From assembly GCA_029881015.1 (NCBI GenBank), contig JAOUNK010000133.1, forward strand, positions 1-8,641: a stretch of DNA of 8,641 nt. The letters run 5' to 3'. The notes beneath the pieces were generated by a model. It was not told the DNA's origin. It did not search any database and saw only the letters and a list, made by a program, of their open reading frames with translations. Position numbers and translations under genes: made by a program. This DNA is from Gammaproteobacteria bacterium (GTDB lineage: Bacteria > Pseudomonadota > Gammaproteobacteria > Steroidobacterales > Woeseiaceae). The first letter of the stretch is position 1. Each line of letters begins with the position of its first letter. This document shows positions 1-6,966 of the stretch, piece after piece.

Positions 1-480
1 CCCCGGTTGAGGAAAAAAGCGGTCCCCGTAGAGGTGGTGGATGACGCCCTGCGAACGCTCATCGGCAACATGTTCGAAACCATGTACGACGCGCCCGGCA
101 TTGGCCTTGCCGCGACGCAGGTCGACGTGCACCAGCGCCTGCTGGTCGCCGATATCTCCTCGGACAAGTCGGAGCCCCATGTGCTGATCAACCCCGAGAT
201 CATCGAGAAGGATGGCGTAACCGTCACCGATGAGGGATGCCTGTCGGTGCCCGGCTACTACGAGTCAGTGACGCGTGCGGAACATATCCGCGTGCGCTTT
301 CTGGATCGCGAGGGTGAAATCCAGGAGATGGAGGCCGCCGGATTGCTGGCCGTGTGCATACAGCACGAAATCGATCACCTCGACGGCAAGTTGTTCGTGG
401 ACTACCTGTCCGAGGCCAAGCGCCAGCGCATTCGCAAGAAGCTGGAGAAAGAACGCCGCCAGGGGGCGATCGCGCTCTAG
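1..480 (+). CDS. def: Peptide deformylase, 5' end cut by window edge
   Basis: Removes the formyl group from the N-terminal formyl-methionine of nascent proteins, using a metal ion (usually Fe2+) at the ribosome exit. All three family motifs are visible: GIGLAATQ (97-120), EGCLSVPG (232-255) and QHEIDH (361-378). The Cys at 238-240 and the His at 364-366 and 376-378 are the metal ligands, and the Glu at 367-369 is the catalytic base. The reading frame is open to base 1. The residues before the first possible start (TTG at 7) read PRLRKKAVPV, which matches the usual deformylase N-terminus (DPRLRxxAxPV). The real start therefore lies upstream, and roughly 10-13 residues are missing of a family length near 165-175. 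The lysine/arginine-rich tail after the metal site is normal for proteobacterial enzymes. fmt follows after 27 bases, the classical pairing of the enzymes that remove and add the formyl group. Confidence 0.96.
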   Translation, partial: PRLRKKAVPVEVVDDALRTLIGNMFETMYDAPGIGLAATQVDVHQRLLVADISSDKSEPHVLINPEIIEKDGVTVTDEGCLSVPGYYESVTRAEHIRVRFLDREGEIQEMEAAGLLAVCIQHEIDHLDGKLFVDYLSEAKRQRIRKKLEKERRQGAIAL

Positions 481-507
481 GCGAGCCTTGCATCGGCACA
501 CACCACC

Positions 508-1437
508 ATGACCTCACCCAGGATTATTTTCGCCGGTACGCCGGACTTCGCGCTTGCGTCACTGACGGCGCTCGTCGAGGCCGGTCGCGTACCTGTTGCC
601 GTGCTGACGCAACCGGATCGCCCGGCCGGACGCGGCAAAAAGCTGACGGCGAGTCCCGTAAAAAGGTATGCAGAGGCGCAGGGGATACCGGTCATGCAAC
701 CCGTCACGTTGCGCGACGATGCCGTCGCGGCAGCGCTTGCGGCGCTGCAGCCCGACCTCATGGTCGTTGCGGCGTACGGTCTCATCCTGCCGCAGAACGT
801 ACTCGATATCCCGACGCATGGTTGCCTCAACGTGCATGCGTCCGCGCTGCCGCGCTGGCGAGGTGCCGCGCCGATCCAGGCGGCCATTCTCGCTGGCGAT
901 GCGTCGACCGGCGTGAGCCTGATGGCGATGACGGCCGGCCTCGACTGCGGTCCCGTGTTTCACATCGAGAGGCTTGCAATCGGCGCAGACGAGTCCGCGG
1001 GCGAGCTGCACGACCGGCTTGCGGAACTCGGCGGCGCCGCGCTGGTTGAGCATCTCGACAGCATCCTGGGCGGCGAGCTCCGCGCGACCGAACAGGATGA
1101 GTCGCAGACGACCTACGCGCCGAAGATCGAAAAGAGCGACGCCGCCATCGACTGGTCGCGGCCCGCCGCCGATCTCGCCCGCTGCGTGCGTGCCTACAAC
1201 CCATTCCCGGGTGCGTACTTTTTCTCGGGAGAAACCCGCATAAAAGCCTGGCGCGCAACCGCCGTTGACGGCGCTGCCGAACCCGGCACCGTCCTGCGCT
1301 GCGACCAGGAAGGTGTCGTCGTCGCCTGTGGTTATGGCGCACTGCGCCTCGACGAGCTGCAGTTGCCGGGCAAGCGTCGAGCAGCGGCCCGGGAGTTCGC
1401 GGGCCAGCTCGACCTGTCCGGGACCCGGCTGGGCTAG
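508..1437 (+). CDS. fmt: Methionyl-tRNA formyltransferase
   Basis: Transfers a formyl group from 10-formyltetrahydrofolate to initiator Met-tRNA, making fMet-tRNA for translation initiation. The 309 residues are close to the usual 310-315. The N-terminal hydrolase/transferase fold begins with RIIFAGTPDFA (about residues 5-15). It carries the tRNA-binding loop PAGRGKKLTASPVK (about 33-46) and the catalytic block NVHASALPRWRGAAPIQ with Asn108 and His110. Asp146 in AGLDCGP completes the expected Asn-His-Asp triad. The second residue of the usual SLLPRWRG motif is Ala here, a mild change. The C-terminal OB-like tRNA-binding domain runs from about residue 205 to the end. The ATG at 508 places the first beta strand at the usual distance from the start, though no good Shine-Dalgarno sequence precedes it. 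rsmB begins 2 bases after the stop, so translational coupling is likely. Confidence 0.97.
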   Translation: MTSPRIIFAGTPDFALASLTALVEAGRVPVAVLTQPDRPAGRGKKLTASPVKRYAEAQGIPVMQPVTLRDDAVAAALAALQPDLMVVAAYGLILPQNVLDIPTHGCLNVHASALPRWRGAAPIQAAILAGDASTGVSLMAMTAGLDCGPVFHIERLAIGADESAGELHDRLAELGGAALVEHLDSILGGELRATEQDESQTTYAPKIEKSDAAIDWSRPAADLARCVRAYNPFPGAYFFSGETRIKAWRATAVDGAAEPGTVLRCDQEGVVVACGYGALRLDELQLPGKRRAAAREFAGQLDLSGTRLG

Positions 1438-1439
1438 CG

Positions 1440-2765
1440 ATGGCAAACGCAGGGGCAAAGACAAGGGCGCTTGCCGCAGAGATCGTCGATGCAGTCGCCA
1501 ACGGCGGTCAATCGCTGGATGCCGCGCTCGCGCAACAAGAAGGGCGCGTGCTGCCCGGCGAGCGTTCCCTGCTGCGCATGCTGTGTTTCGGGGTTGTGCG
1601 CAATCACTGGCAGTTGCAGCACTGGATCGGGAAGCTGATCGATCGGCCGCTCAAGAAGCGGGACAGCATCATCAACGCGTTGCTGGCGGTTGGCCTGTTC
1701 CAGCTCTGGGATACACGCGTTCCCGATCACGCCGCGGTTTCGCAAACGGTCGAAGCGGCGCGTCAGCTGCGCCGGCCGCAACTGGCGGGGCTCGTCAACG
1801 CCTGCATGCGCCGTTTTGGTCGCGAGCATCTCGTCGAACAGCTCGGGGGGACTGAGGAGGTTACCTGGAACCATCCCGCGTGGCTGATCGAGGCCCTGCG
1901 CAAGGACTGGCCGGATGACGTCGAGGGCATACTCGAGGCGAACAACGCACGCGCGCCGATGTGGCTGCGCGCCAACGCGAAACGGCAGTCGGCCGCGGAG
2001 TACCAGGCTCGCCTTGCCGATGAGGGCATAGCGGCCGACCTGCTTGCCGGCATCCCGGACGCGGTTCGCCTCCGGGAGCCTCGTGGCGTCGACGAACTGC
2101 CCGGCTTCATGGAAGGCGATGCATCGGTCCAGGACGCCGCCGCTCAAATCGCGGCTCGCTGGCTGATGACCGGCAATCCGAGCCGCGTACTCGACGCCTG
2201 CGCCGCCCCGGGCGGCAAAAGCGGCCACCTGCTGGAGCTCGGTGGCGAGGGTTTCGACCTGACGGCTATCGACAGCGACGCGCAGCGCATCGAACGGGTG
2301 CGCGAGAACCATGAGCGGCTCGGCCTCAATGCAACGATTATGGTCGCCGATGCATCCAATCCCGGAGAGTGGTGGGATGGCACTCCTTTCGATGCGATTC
2401 TGCTCGATGCACCCTGTTCCGCAACCGGAGTGATCCGGCGCCATCCCGATATCAAGTTGCTGCGGCGCGCCAGTGACAGCAATGATCTCAGTGCCCTGCA
2501 GGGGGCGATCCTGGGCGCGTTGTGGCAGGTGCTGGCGCCGGGCGGGCGGTTGTTGTACGTCACCTGTTCGGTGCTCGCAGTGGAGAACGACAGCGTAGTG
2601 CAAGGATTCCTGGAGACCCATGGCGACGCGGTGGAAGACGCCCTGTTGCCAAATAACAACGTCCGCGATCTAATGCGGAGGAAGGCGTGCGGCTACCAGG
2701 TCTTGCCGGGGACGGCAGGACTGGATGGCTTCTACTACGCATGCCTCGTCAAGAAGGTCTCCTGA
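1440..2765 (+). CDS. rsmB: 16S rRNA (cytosine(967)-C5)-methyltransferase RsmB
   Basis: S-adenosylmethionine-dependent methylation of C967 in 16S rRNA. The 441 residues are close to the roughly 430 of E. coli RsmB (Fmu/Sun). An N-terminal NusB-like RNA-binding domain covers about residues 1-140, followed by a linker and the Rossmann methyltransferase domain. The SAM-binding motif DACAAPGGKSG starts at residue 252. The two cysteines of RNA m5C methyltransferases are both present: Cys326 in DAPCSATG (product release) and Cys376 in YVTCSV (catalytic nucleophile, by analogy with E. coli Cys375). HPDIK, typical of this subfamily, follows the first cysteine. The C-terminus (GLDGFYYACLVKK) matches the usual ending, so the gene is intact. 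It sits 2 bases after fmt and 8 bases before the DUF4390 gene. In E. coli trkA follows rsmB; here a regulatory module takes that place. Confidence 0.97.
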   Translation: MANAGAKTRALAAEIVDAVANGGQSLDAALAQQEGRVLPGERSLLRMLCFGVVRNHWQLQHWIGKLIDRPLKKRDSIINALLAVGLFQLWDTRVPDHAAVSQTVEAARQLRRPQLAGLVNACMRRFGREHLVEQLGGTEEVTWNHPAWLIEALRKDWPDDVEGILEANNARAPMWLRANAKRQSAAEYQARLADEGIAADLLAGIPDAVRLREPRGVDELPGFMEGDASVQDAAAQIAARWLMTGNPSRVLDACAAPGGKSGHLLELGGEGFDLTAIDSDAQRIERVRENHERLGLNATIMVADASNPGEWWDGTPFDAILLDAPCSATGVIRRHPDIKLLRRASDSNDLSALQGAILGALWQVLAPGGRLLYVTCSVLAVENDSVVQGFLETHGDAVEDALLPNNNVRDLMRRKACGYQVLPGTAGLDGFYYACLVKKVS

Positions 2766-2773
2766 AGAAGTCG

Positions 2774-3373
2774 ATGTCACCCAAACCCGCAGGAACTAGC
2801 AGGACTGGCAGCCGGTACGCCTTGCTCGCACTGGTCGCTGCGCTCGTCCTGGGCACGGTCTTTGCGCAGGACCTCGAGCGTGAGGGTTACTTCGAAGTCC
2901 GTTCCGCATCGACCGAGCAGCTCGATGGCGTCCACACGCTTGATGCGCGCTTGCAACTCGTGCTGTCCTCCGAGGCACTCGCCGCACTGGAAAGCGGCGT
3001 TACGCTGATTATCGAACTGCAGTTACAGGTGATACGCGAGCGTCGATTCATCGTCGATGCGGTGGATGCGGAGCTCACACAGACTTACGAGCTCGAGTAT
3101 TCGCCGATCACCCAGCGCTACATTGTTCGCAGTATCAACAGTGGAGATCAGGATTCCTTCGCGACGCTCTACTCCGCGCTAAACAGCCTGGGCCGTGTCC
3201 AGGGATACCCCGTTATTGACGACGCGTTGCTGGACGCCGGTTCGGACTACCGCGTCCGGCTGCGGGCCATGCTCAATACGGAGCGCTATCCTGCCGCACT
3301 GCGAGTCCTGTTTTTCTGGCGCGGCCAGTGGCAGTTACAAAGCGAATGGTTTGAATGGTCGCTCGAACGCTAA
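2774..3373 (+). CDS. DUF4390 family exported protein
   Basis: A 199-residue protein of no known biochemical function that I place in DUF4390 by its sequence style and its position between rsmB and an ntrY-type kinase gene; the family call is from memory. Residues 1-31 look like a Sec signal peptide: a basic N-region (Lys4, Arg10, Arg14), a hydrophobic core at about 15-29 and a signal peptidase I site VFA/QD at 31/32. The mature protein of about 168 residues is predicted periplasmic. It is rich in beta-strand-like segments (LDARLQLVLS, VTLIIELQLQVIRERRF, YRVRLRAML, LRVLFFWRGQW) and ends in a Trp-rich segment. The ATG at 2774 gives the cleanest signal peptide. An in-frame ATG at 2741, inside rsmB, would add 11 residues, and neither has a strong ribosome binding site. 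The gene's last 19 bases overlap ntrY, so it may work with that sensor; this is inference. Confidence 0.85.
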   Translation: MSPKPAGTSRTGSRYALLALVAALVLGTVFAQDLEREGYFEVRSASTEQLDGVHTLDARLQLVLSSEALAALESGVTLIIELQLQVIRERRFIVDAVDAELTQTYELEYSPITQRYIVRSINSGDQDSFATLYSALNSLGRVQGYPVIDDALLDAGSDYRVRLRAMLNTERYPAALRVLFFWRGQWQLQSEWFEWSLER

Positions 3374-5589
3374 AACGCGCCCTGTATACGCTGATCGCGG
3401 CGTCCGGCGTCGGCATGGCGCTCGCGGCCCTGTTCCTGCTGACACAGACCGTGCAGAAGTCGGCGGACTTCGACCGCATGCAGGAGATCATTCTCTGGAT
3501 CAACATCGTCGGCGGTGTGCTGCTCATCGCGTTGTTGATCGGCAACCTCGCGCGCCTGTTCCGCGACTACCGCACCAACGTTCCGGGGGCGAAGCTCAAG
3601 GCGCGCATGGTTGGCATGTTCGTCGGCCTGGCCGTGCTGCCGCTGATCGTCGTCTTCTACTTTTCAACGCAGTTCATCAATCGAGGCATCGACAGCTGGT
3701 TCGATGTGGAAGTCGAGGAGGGTCTCGACAACGCGCTGGCATTGAGCCAGGCTGCTCTCGAGTTCCAGAAGCGCCGCAACCTGCAGGCGACCCAGGCCGC
3801 CGCACAGCGCCTCGCGACGACGAACGACCGGCAGGTTGTCTTCGAACTCGGCATGTTGCGTCGCGAAAGCGGCGCGAGCGAGATGACACTGTACGGCGAC
3901 AACAACACCGTGCTGGCGACCAGCAGTGACAGCGCGACGGCGCGACTGCCGAAACCGCTGACCGAAGAAGTGGTTCTGCAGATGCAGCAGGCGCGACCGT
4001 TCGTCAGCCTGGAGTCACTGGCGACGGGCCAGGTCGAAGTGCGCACGGCCGTCGTGTTTACGTACCGCGGCAGCCGGTCACAGCAGGTGCGCGTCGTGCA
4101 GGCCCACTACCCGGTTGCGGACCGGCTCGGGAAGATGGTGGGCAGCGTCGAGCGCTCGTACCAGGAGTACCAGCAGCTCGTGTTCTTCCGTGAAGACCTC
4201 AAGGATCTTCTGACCTGGACGCTCGCTTTCGTGCTGTTGCTGAGCCTGCTGACCGCGATCATGGGTGCGTTCGTGTTGTCGCGCAGGCTCGTCGCGCCGA
4301 TCCAGGACCTCGTTGCCGGTACGCGCGCGGTTGCAATGGGCGACTTCGACACGCGCCTGCCCACGCCGTCGCGTGACGAAATCGGTTTCCTGATCAGCTC
4401 GTTCAACGACATGACACAGCGCCTTGCCACGGCGCGACGCGAGGCGAGTCTCAGCCAGGCACTGGTCGAAGCAGAGCGCACCAACCTCGAAGTCATCCTG
4501 GCGCGCCTGTCCACGGGCGTACTCGCGCTCGAGGCCGATCTCAGGATTCGAAACGCCAACCAGGCGGCAGGATCGATTCTCGGTGTGGATCTCGAGCGCT
4601 GTTCCGGGAAGCCGCTGGTGGAAGCGGCCAGGGGCCACGCCCTGCTCGAACAATTCGTCGACGTTGCGCGTGTCCATCTCGATGCCGGTGAAACCGAGTG
4701 GCGCGAGCAGATTGTGCTGCGCGGTGAAGTCGGCCGGCGTGTACTGACCTGCGCCTGCACGGCGCTGCCGGGCGATGAAGATCACGCCGCAGGCTACGTT
4801 GTCGTTTTCGATGACATTACGGCCCTGTTGCAGGCCCAGCGGGACGCCGCGTGGGGCGAAGTGGCCCGCAGGCTGGCGCACGAAATCAAGAACCCGCTGA
4901 CGCCGATTCAGCTGTCGGCCGAACGCATGCGCCACAAGTACCTGCCAACCATGTCGGAAGAAGACGCGCAGATCCTGGATCGCGCCACGCACACGATCGT
5001 GCAACAGGTCGAGGCGATGAAGGAGATGGTCAACGCGTTCAGTGACTACGCGCGCGCGCCGGACATGGAAATGAGCCGCTTCGATCTCGACAAGCTGGCG
5101 CACGAAGTCGTCGACCTGTATCGCGCGCAGGAGAGCAAGGCGAAAATCGTCCTCACGTCAGACCCGACCATGCCACTGGTCGAGGCCGACGTGGGCCGGA
5201 TACGGCAGATACTGCACAACCTGATTCGCAATGCGGTCGAGGCGCTCGAAAGCTCGGAGGACGGCCAGATCGATGTGCACGTCAGCGCTGCCGAGATCGA
5301 TGGCGTGGATATCGTGCAGATCAAGGTAGAGGACAACGGGCCGGGCTTCCAGTCGGGTTCCGTCAGCCAGATTTTCGATCCCTATGTCACGACCAAGCCG
5401 AAAGGCACGGGCCTGGGTCTTGCGATCGTCAAGAAACTGGTGGAAGAACACGTCGGGTCGATCAGGGCCCGGAATCGTAAGGATGGGGGAGCGATGATCA
5501 GCATACGGTTGCCCGTGAACGAAGCGGCACGTGAGCTAATGATTGCGAAGGCGCCTGGACGCGTCGAAAAAAGGAGGGAACAAGCATGA
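3355..5589 (+). CDS. ntrY: NtrY-type membrane sensor histidine kinase
   Basis: A 744-residue inner-membrane kinase that should phosphorylate NtrX. Visible order: three membrane segments (about 8-31, 44-66 and 86-105), an extracytoplasmic region (about 106-287), a fourth segment (about 288-310), HAMP (about 308-361, with APIQDLVAGTRAVAMGDFD), PAS (about 374-492), the HisKA dimerisation domain and a HATPase domain. The phosphoacceptor is His509 in LAHEIKNPLTP. The N box has Asn622 and Asn626 (NLIRNAVEA), the G1 box is DNGPGF at 660-665, and the F and G2 boxes are FDPYVTTKPKGTGLGL at 674-689. The kinase therefore looks catalytically complete. The multi-segment N-terminus plus HAMP and PAS is typical of NtrY and unlike soluble NtrB. 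The ATG at 3355 is the first possible start, because an in-frame TGA lies immediately before it. It overlaps the DUF4390 gene by 19 bases and ntrX by 4. The signal is unknown; NtrY/NtrX in alphaproteobacteria is linked to nitrogen and redox responses. Confidence 0.93.
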   Translation: MVARTLKRALYTLIAASGVGMALAALFLLTQTVQKSADFDRMQEIILWINIVGGVLLIALLIGNLARLFRDYRTNVPGAKLKARMVGMFVGLAVLPLIVVFYFSTQFINRGIDSWFDVEVEEGLDNALALSQAALEFQKRRNLQATQAAAQRLATTNDRQVVFELGMLRRESGASEMTLYGDNNTVLATSSDSATARLPKPLTEEVVLQMQQARPFVSLESLATGQVEVRTAVVFTYRGSRSQQVRVVQAHYPVADRLGKMVGSVERSYQEYQQLVFFREDLKDLLTWTLAFVLLLSLLTAIMGAFVLSRRLVAPIQDLVAGTRAVAMGDFDTRLPTPSRDEIGFLISSFNDMTQRLATARREASLSQALVEAERTNLEVILARLSTGVLALEADLRIRNANQAAGSILGVDLERCSGKPLVEAARGHALLEQFVDVARVHLDAGETEWREQIVLRGEVGRRVLTCACTALPGDEDHAAGYVVVFDDITALLQAQRDAAWGEVARRLAHEIKNPLTPIQLSAERMRHKYLPTMSEEDAQILDRATHTIVQQVEAMKEMVNAFSDYARAPDMEMSRFDLDKLAHEVVDLYRAQESKAKIVLTSDPTMPLVEADVGRIRQILHNLIRNAVEALESSEDGQIDVHVSAAEIDGVDIVQIKVEDNGPGFQSGSVSQIFDPYVTTKPKGTGLGLAIVKKLVEEHVGSIRARNRKDGGAMISIRLPVNEAARELMIAKAPGRVEKRREQA
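5572..5577 (+). promoter_or_regulatory. Strong Shine-Dalgarno site of ntrX
   Basis: AGGAGG lies 8 bases before the ntrX ATG at 5586, inside the last codons of ntrY. It is the only near-perfect Shine-Dalgarno sequence at any junction in the plus-strand gene row. It fixes the ntrX start and suggests the regulator is translated more strongly than the kinase before it, which is usual for two-component pairs. Confidence 0.8.
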
Positions 5590-6953
5590 GTAATCCTCAT
5601 GTACTGGTGGTCGACGACGAAGAAGACATTCGTGCGTTGATCAAGGACATCCTGGCGGACGAAAGCTACGGCGTGACCGTGGCCGCGAACGCAGCCGAGG
5701 CCCGCAGCGCACGGGCGAATCGCAGGTTCGACTTGATCCTCCTCGATATCTGGATGCCCGATACCGACGGCATCACGTTGCTCAGGGAGTGGTCAGACGG
5801 CGGTGAGCTCAATTGCCCCGTTGTCATCATGTCGGGACACGGCACGGTCGATACCGCTGTCGAGGCGACGCGACTTGGCGCGTTCGATTTTGTCGAAAAG
5901 CCCCTGTCCCTTGCGAAGCTTCTGCGCACGGTGGAAGCCGCCCTTGAATCGGCGGGCAAACAATCGAGAGCAGCACGCAAGTTGTTGCCGTCATTGCTGG
6001 CACCCGTCGGACGCAGCGCCCTGATGCAAGGTCTCCGGGAGCGCGTGCAGCAATACGCGCGACATGAAGGAACGGTCCTGATGAGCGGCGAACCCGGCAC
6101 GGGACGCGGTGCCTTTGCGCGCTACCTGCACGGACTGAGTTCTCGCGCCGATGAGCCGCTTACGACGCTGTCGGCGGCCTCGATAACGGAAGCGAATTGC
6201 GAAGAGCAGTTGCTGGGCAGCGAACGCAACGGCGAAGTGTCGGTCGGCGCCCTCGAGCGTGCCTCTGGTGGCACGCTGGTGATCGACGAGCTTTCCGATC
6301 TCGGGCTCACGGCACAGAAAGTCCTGTTCGGCGCACTCGAGAGCGGCCGCTTTACGCGCAATGGCGGCACGGTGCCCGTCAATGTGGATGCGCGCATCGT
6401 CGCGACCGTTGGCCCGGAGTACGAGGCACGTATCGTGGCCGGGGAGCTGCGCCGGGATCTCGTATCGCTTCTCAGTGAACTGTCGCTGCGAATCCCGCCA
6501 TTGCGTGAGTACGCCGAGGATGTGCCGGAGCTGTTGACCTACTACGTCGACAAGCTGGTCGATGCGGAGGGGCTGACGTTTCGCCGCTTCAGTGTTGCAG
6601 CCCAGAACCGGCTGCGCAACTACCCGTGGCCCGACAACGTCCGCGAACTCAAGAACCTGGTTCGCCGCCTGCTGTTGTCCGGTAGCAGTGAGGACATCAC
6701 GCTCGACGAGGTAGAAGCCGAAATTTCCGCCACCAATCCGGCCGATGAGCCGCTCGTCAAACAGGACCTGCTGGCGTTGCCGCTACGAGAAGCGAGGGAG
6801 CAGTTCGAGCGCGCCTACCTGCAGCAACAGCTCGTGTTGTGCGGCGGCAAGGTCGGGCAACTGGCGAAGCGCGTCGGCATGGAAAGAACCCATCTCTACC
6901 GCAAACTCCGGTCGCTGGGCGTGGACTTCAAGTCGGTGACCGGCGACGACTGA
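5586..6953 (+). CDS. ntrX: NtrX-type response regulator with degenerate AAA+ domain
   Basis: A 455-residue cytoplasmic DNA-binding regulator, the expected partner of NtrY. The receiver domain (about 1-122) is intact, with acidic residues Asp10/Asp11, phosphoacceptor Asp54 in LLDIWMPD, Ser83 and Lys105 in VEKP. An AAA+ domain of the NtrC family follows (about 140-370), then a linker and a Fis-type helix-turn-helix (about 400-447, with VGQLAKRVGMERTHLYRKL). Walker B is kept (GGTLVIDE, Asp234/Glu235), as is the sensor II segment WPDNVREL. Walker A reads GEPGTGRG with Arg174 in place of Lys. The GAFTGA loop that touches sigma-54 is absent: LLGSERNGEVSVGALE spans its place. The sensor I position is Gly276 instead of Asn, and by alignment with PspF only one arginine-finger position remains (Arg289; the other is Leu295). 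Lack of GAFTGA is known for NtrX; the other changes suggest weak or no ATP hydrolysis. It probably works without sigma-54. It shares an ATGA overlap with ntrY. Confidence 0.92.
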   Translation: MSNPHVLVVDDEEDIRALIKDILADESYGVTVAANAAEARSARANRRFDLILLDIWMPDTDGITLLREWSDGGELNCPVVIMSGHGTVDTAVEATRLGAFDFVEKPLSLAKLLRTVEAALESAGKQSRAARKLLPSLLAPVGRSALMQGLRERVQQYARHEGTVLMSGEPGTGRGAFARYLHGLSSRADEPLTTLSAASITEANCEEQLLGSERNGEVSVGALERASGGTLVIDELSDLGLTAQKVLFGALESGRFTRNGGTVPVNVDARIVATVGPEYEARIVAGELRRDLVSLLSELSLRIPPLREYAEDVPELLTYYVDKLVDAEGLTFRRFSVAAQNRLRNYPWPDNVRELKNLVRRLLLSGSSEDITLDEVEAEISATNPADEPLVKQDLLALPLREAREQFERAYLQQQLVLCGGKVGQLAKRVGMERTHLYRKLRSLGVDFKSVTGDD

Positions 6954-6966
6954 GCACCCGGCGGAG
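6954..6966. other. Short convergent junction between ntrX and the CapA-family gene
   Basis: Only 13 bases separate the two TGA stops. There is no room for a terminator between them and no T-tract follows on either strand. Any transcription stop for one gene must lie inside the coding sequence of the other, so the two transcripts probably overlap at their 3' ends. Confidence 0.7.

Noticed and set aside
354..1049. A 231-codon plus-strand open frame bridging def and fmt in another frame
   Set aside because: It overlaps two certain genes, and its product is extremely Arg-rich, typical of an out-of-frame reading in GC-rich DNA.
2378..2394. A TGGCAC sequence considered as the -24 part of a sigma-54 promoter driving DUF4390-ntrYX
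   Set aside because: No GC-containing -12 element (TTGC-like) follows at the right spacing, and it lies in conserved rsmB coding sequence about 400 bases before the DUF4390 gene.
1434..2621. A 395-codon open frame on the minus strand opposite rsmB
   Set aside because: It is antisense to an intact, motif-complete rsmB and has no recognisable domain. Long antisense frames are expected in GC-rich genes.
2687..2773. An extended N-terminus for the DUF4390 protein starting inside rsmB
   Set aside because: It would put a long non-hydrophobic leader before a well-formed signal peptide. The ATG at 2774 gives a normal signal, though 2741 cannot be fully excluded.
4078..5103. A 341-codon open frame on the minus strand opposite ntrY
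   Set aside because: It is a shadow of the HAMP, PAS and HisKA coding region, with no motif or upstream ribosome binding site.
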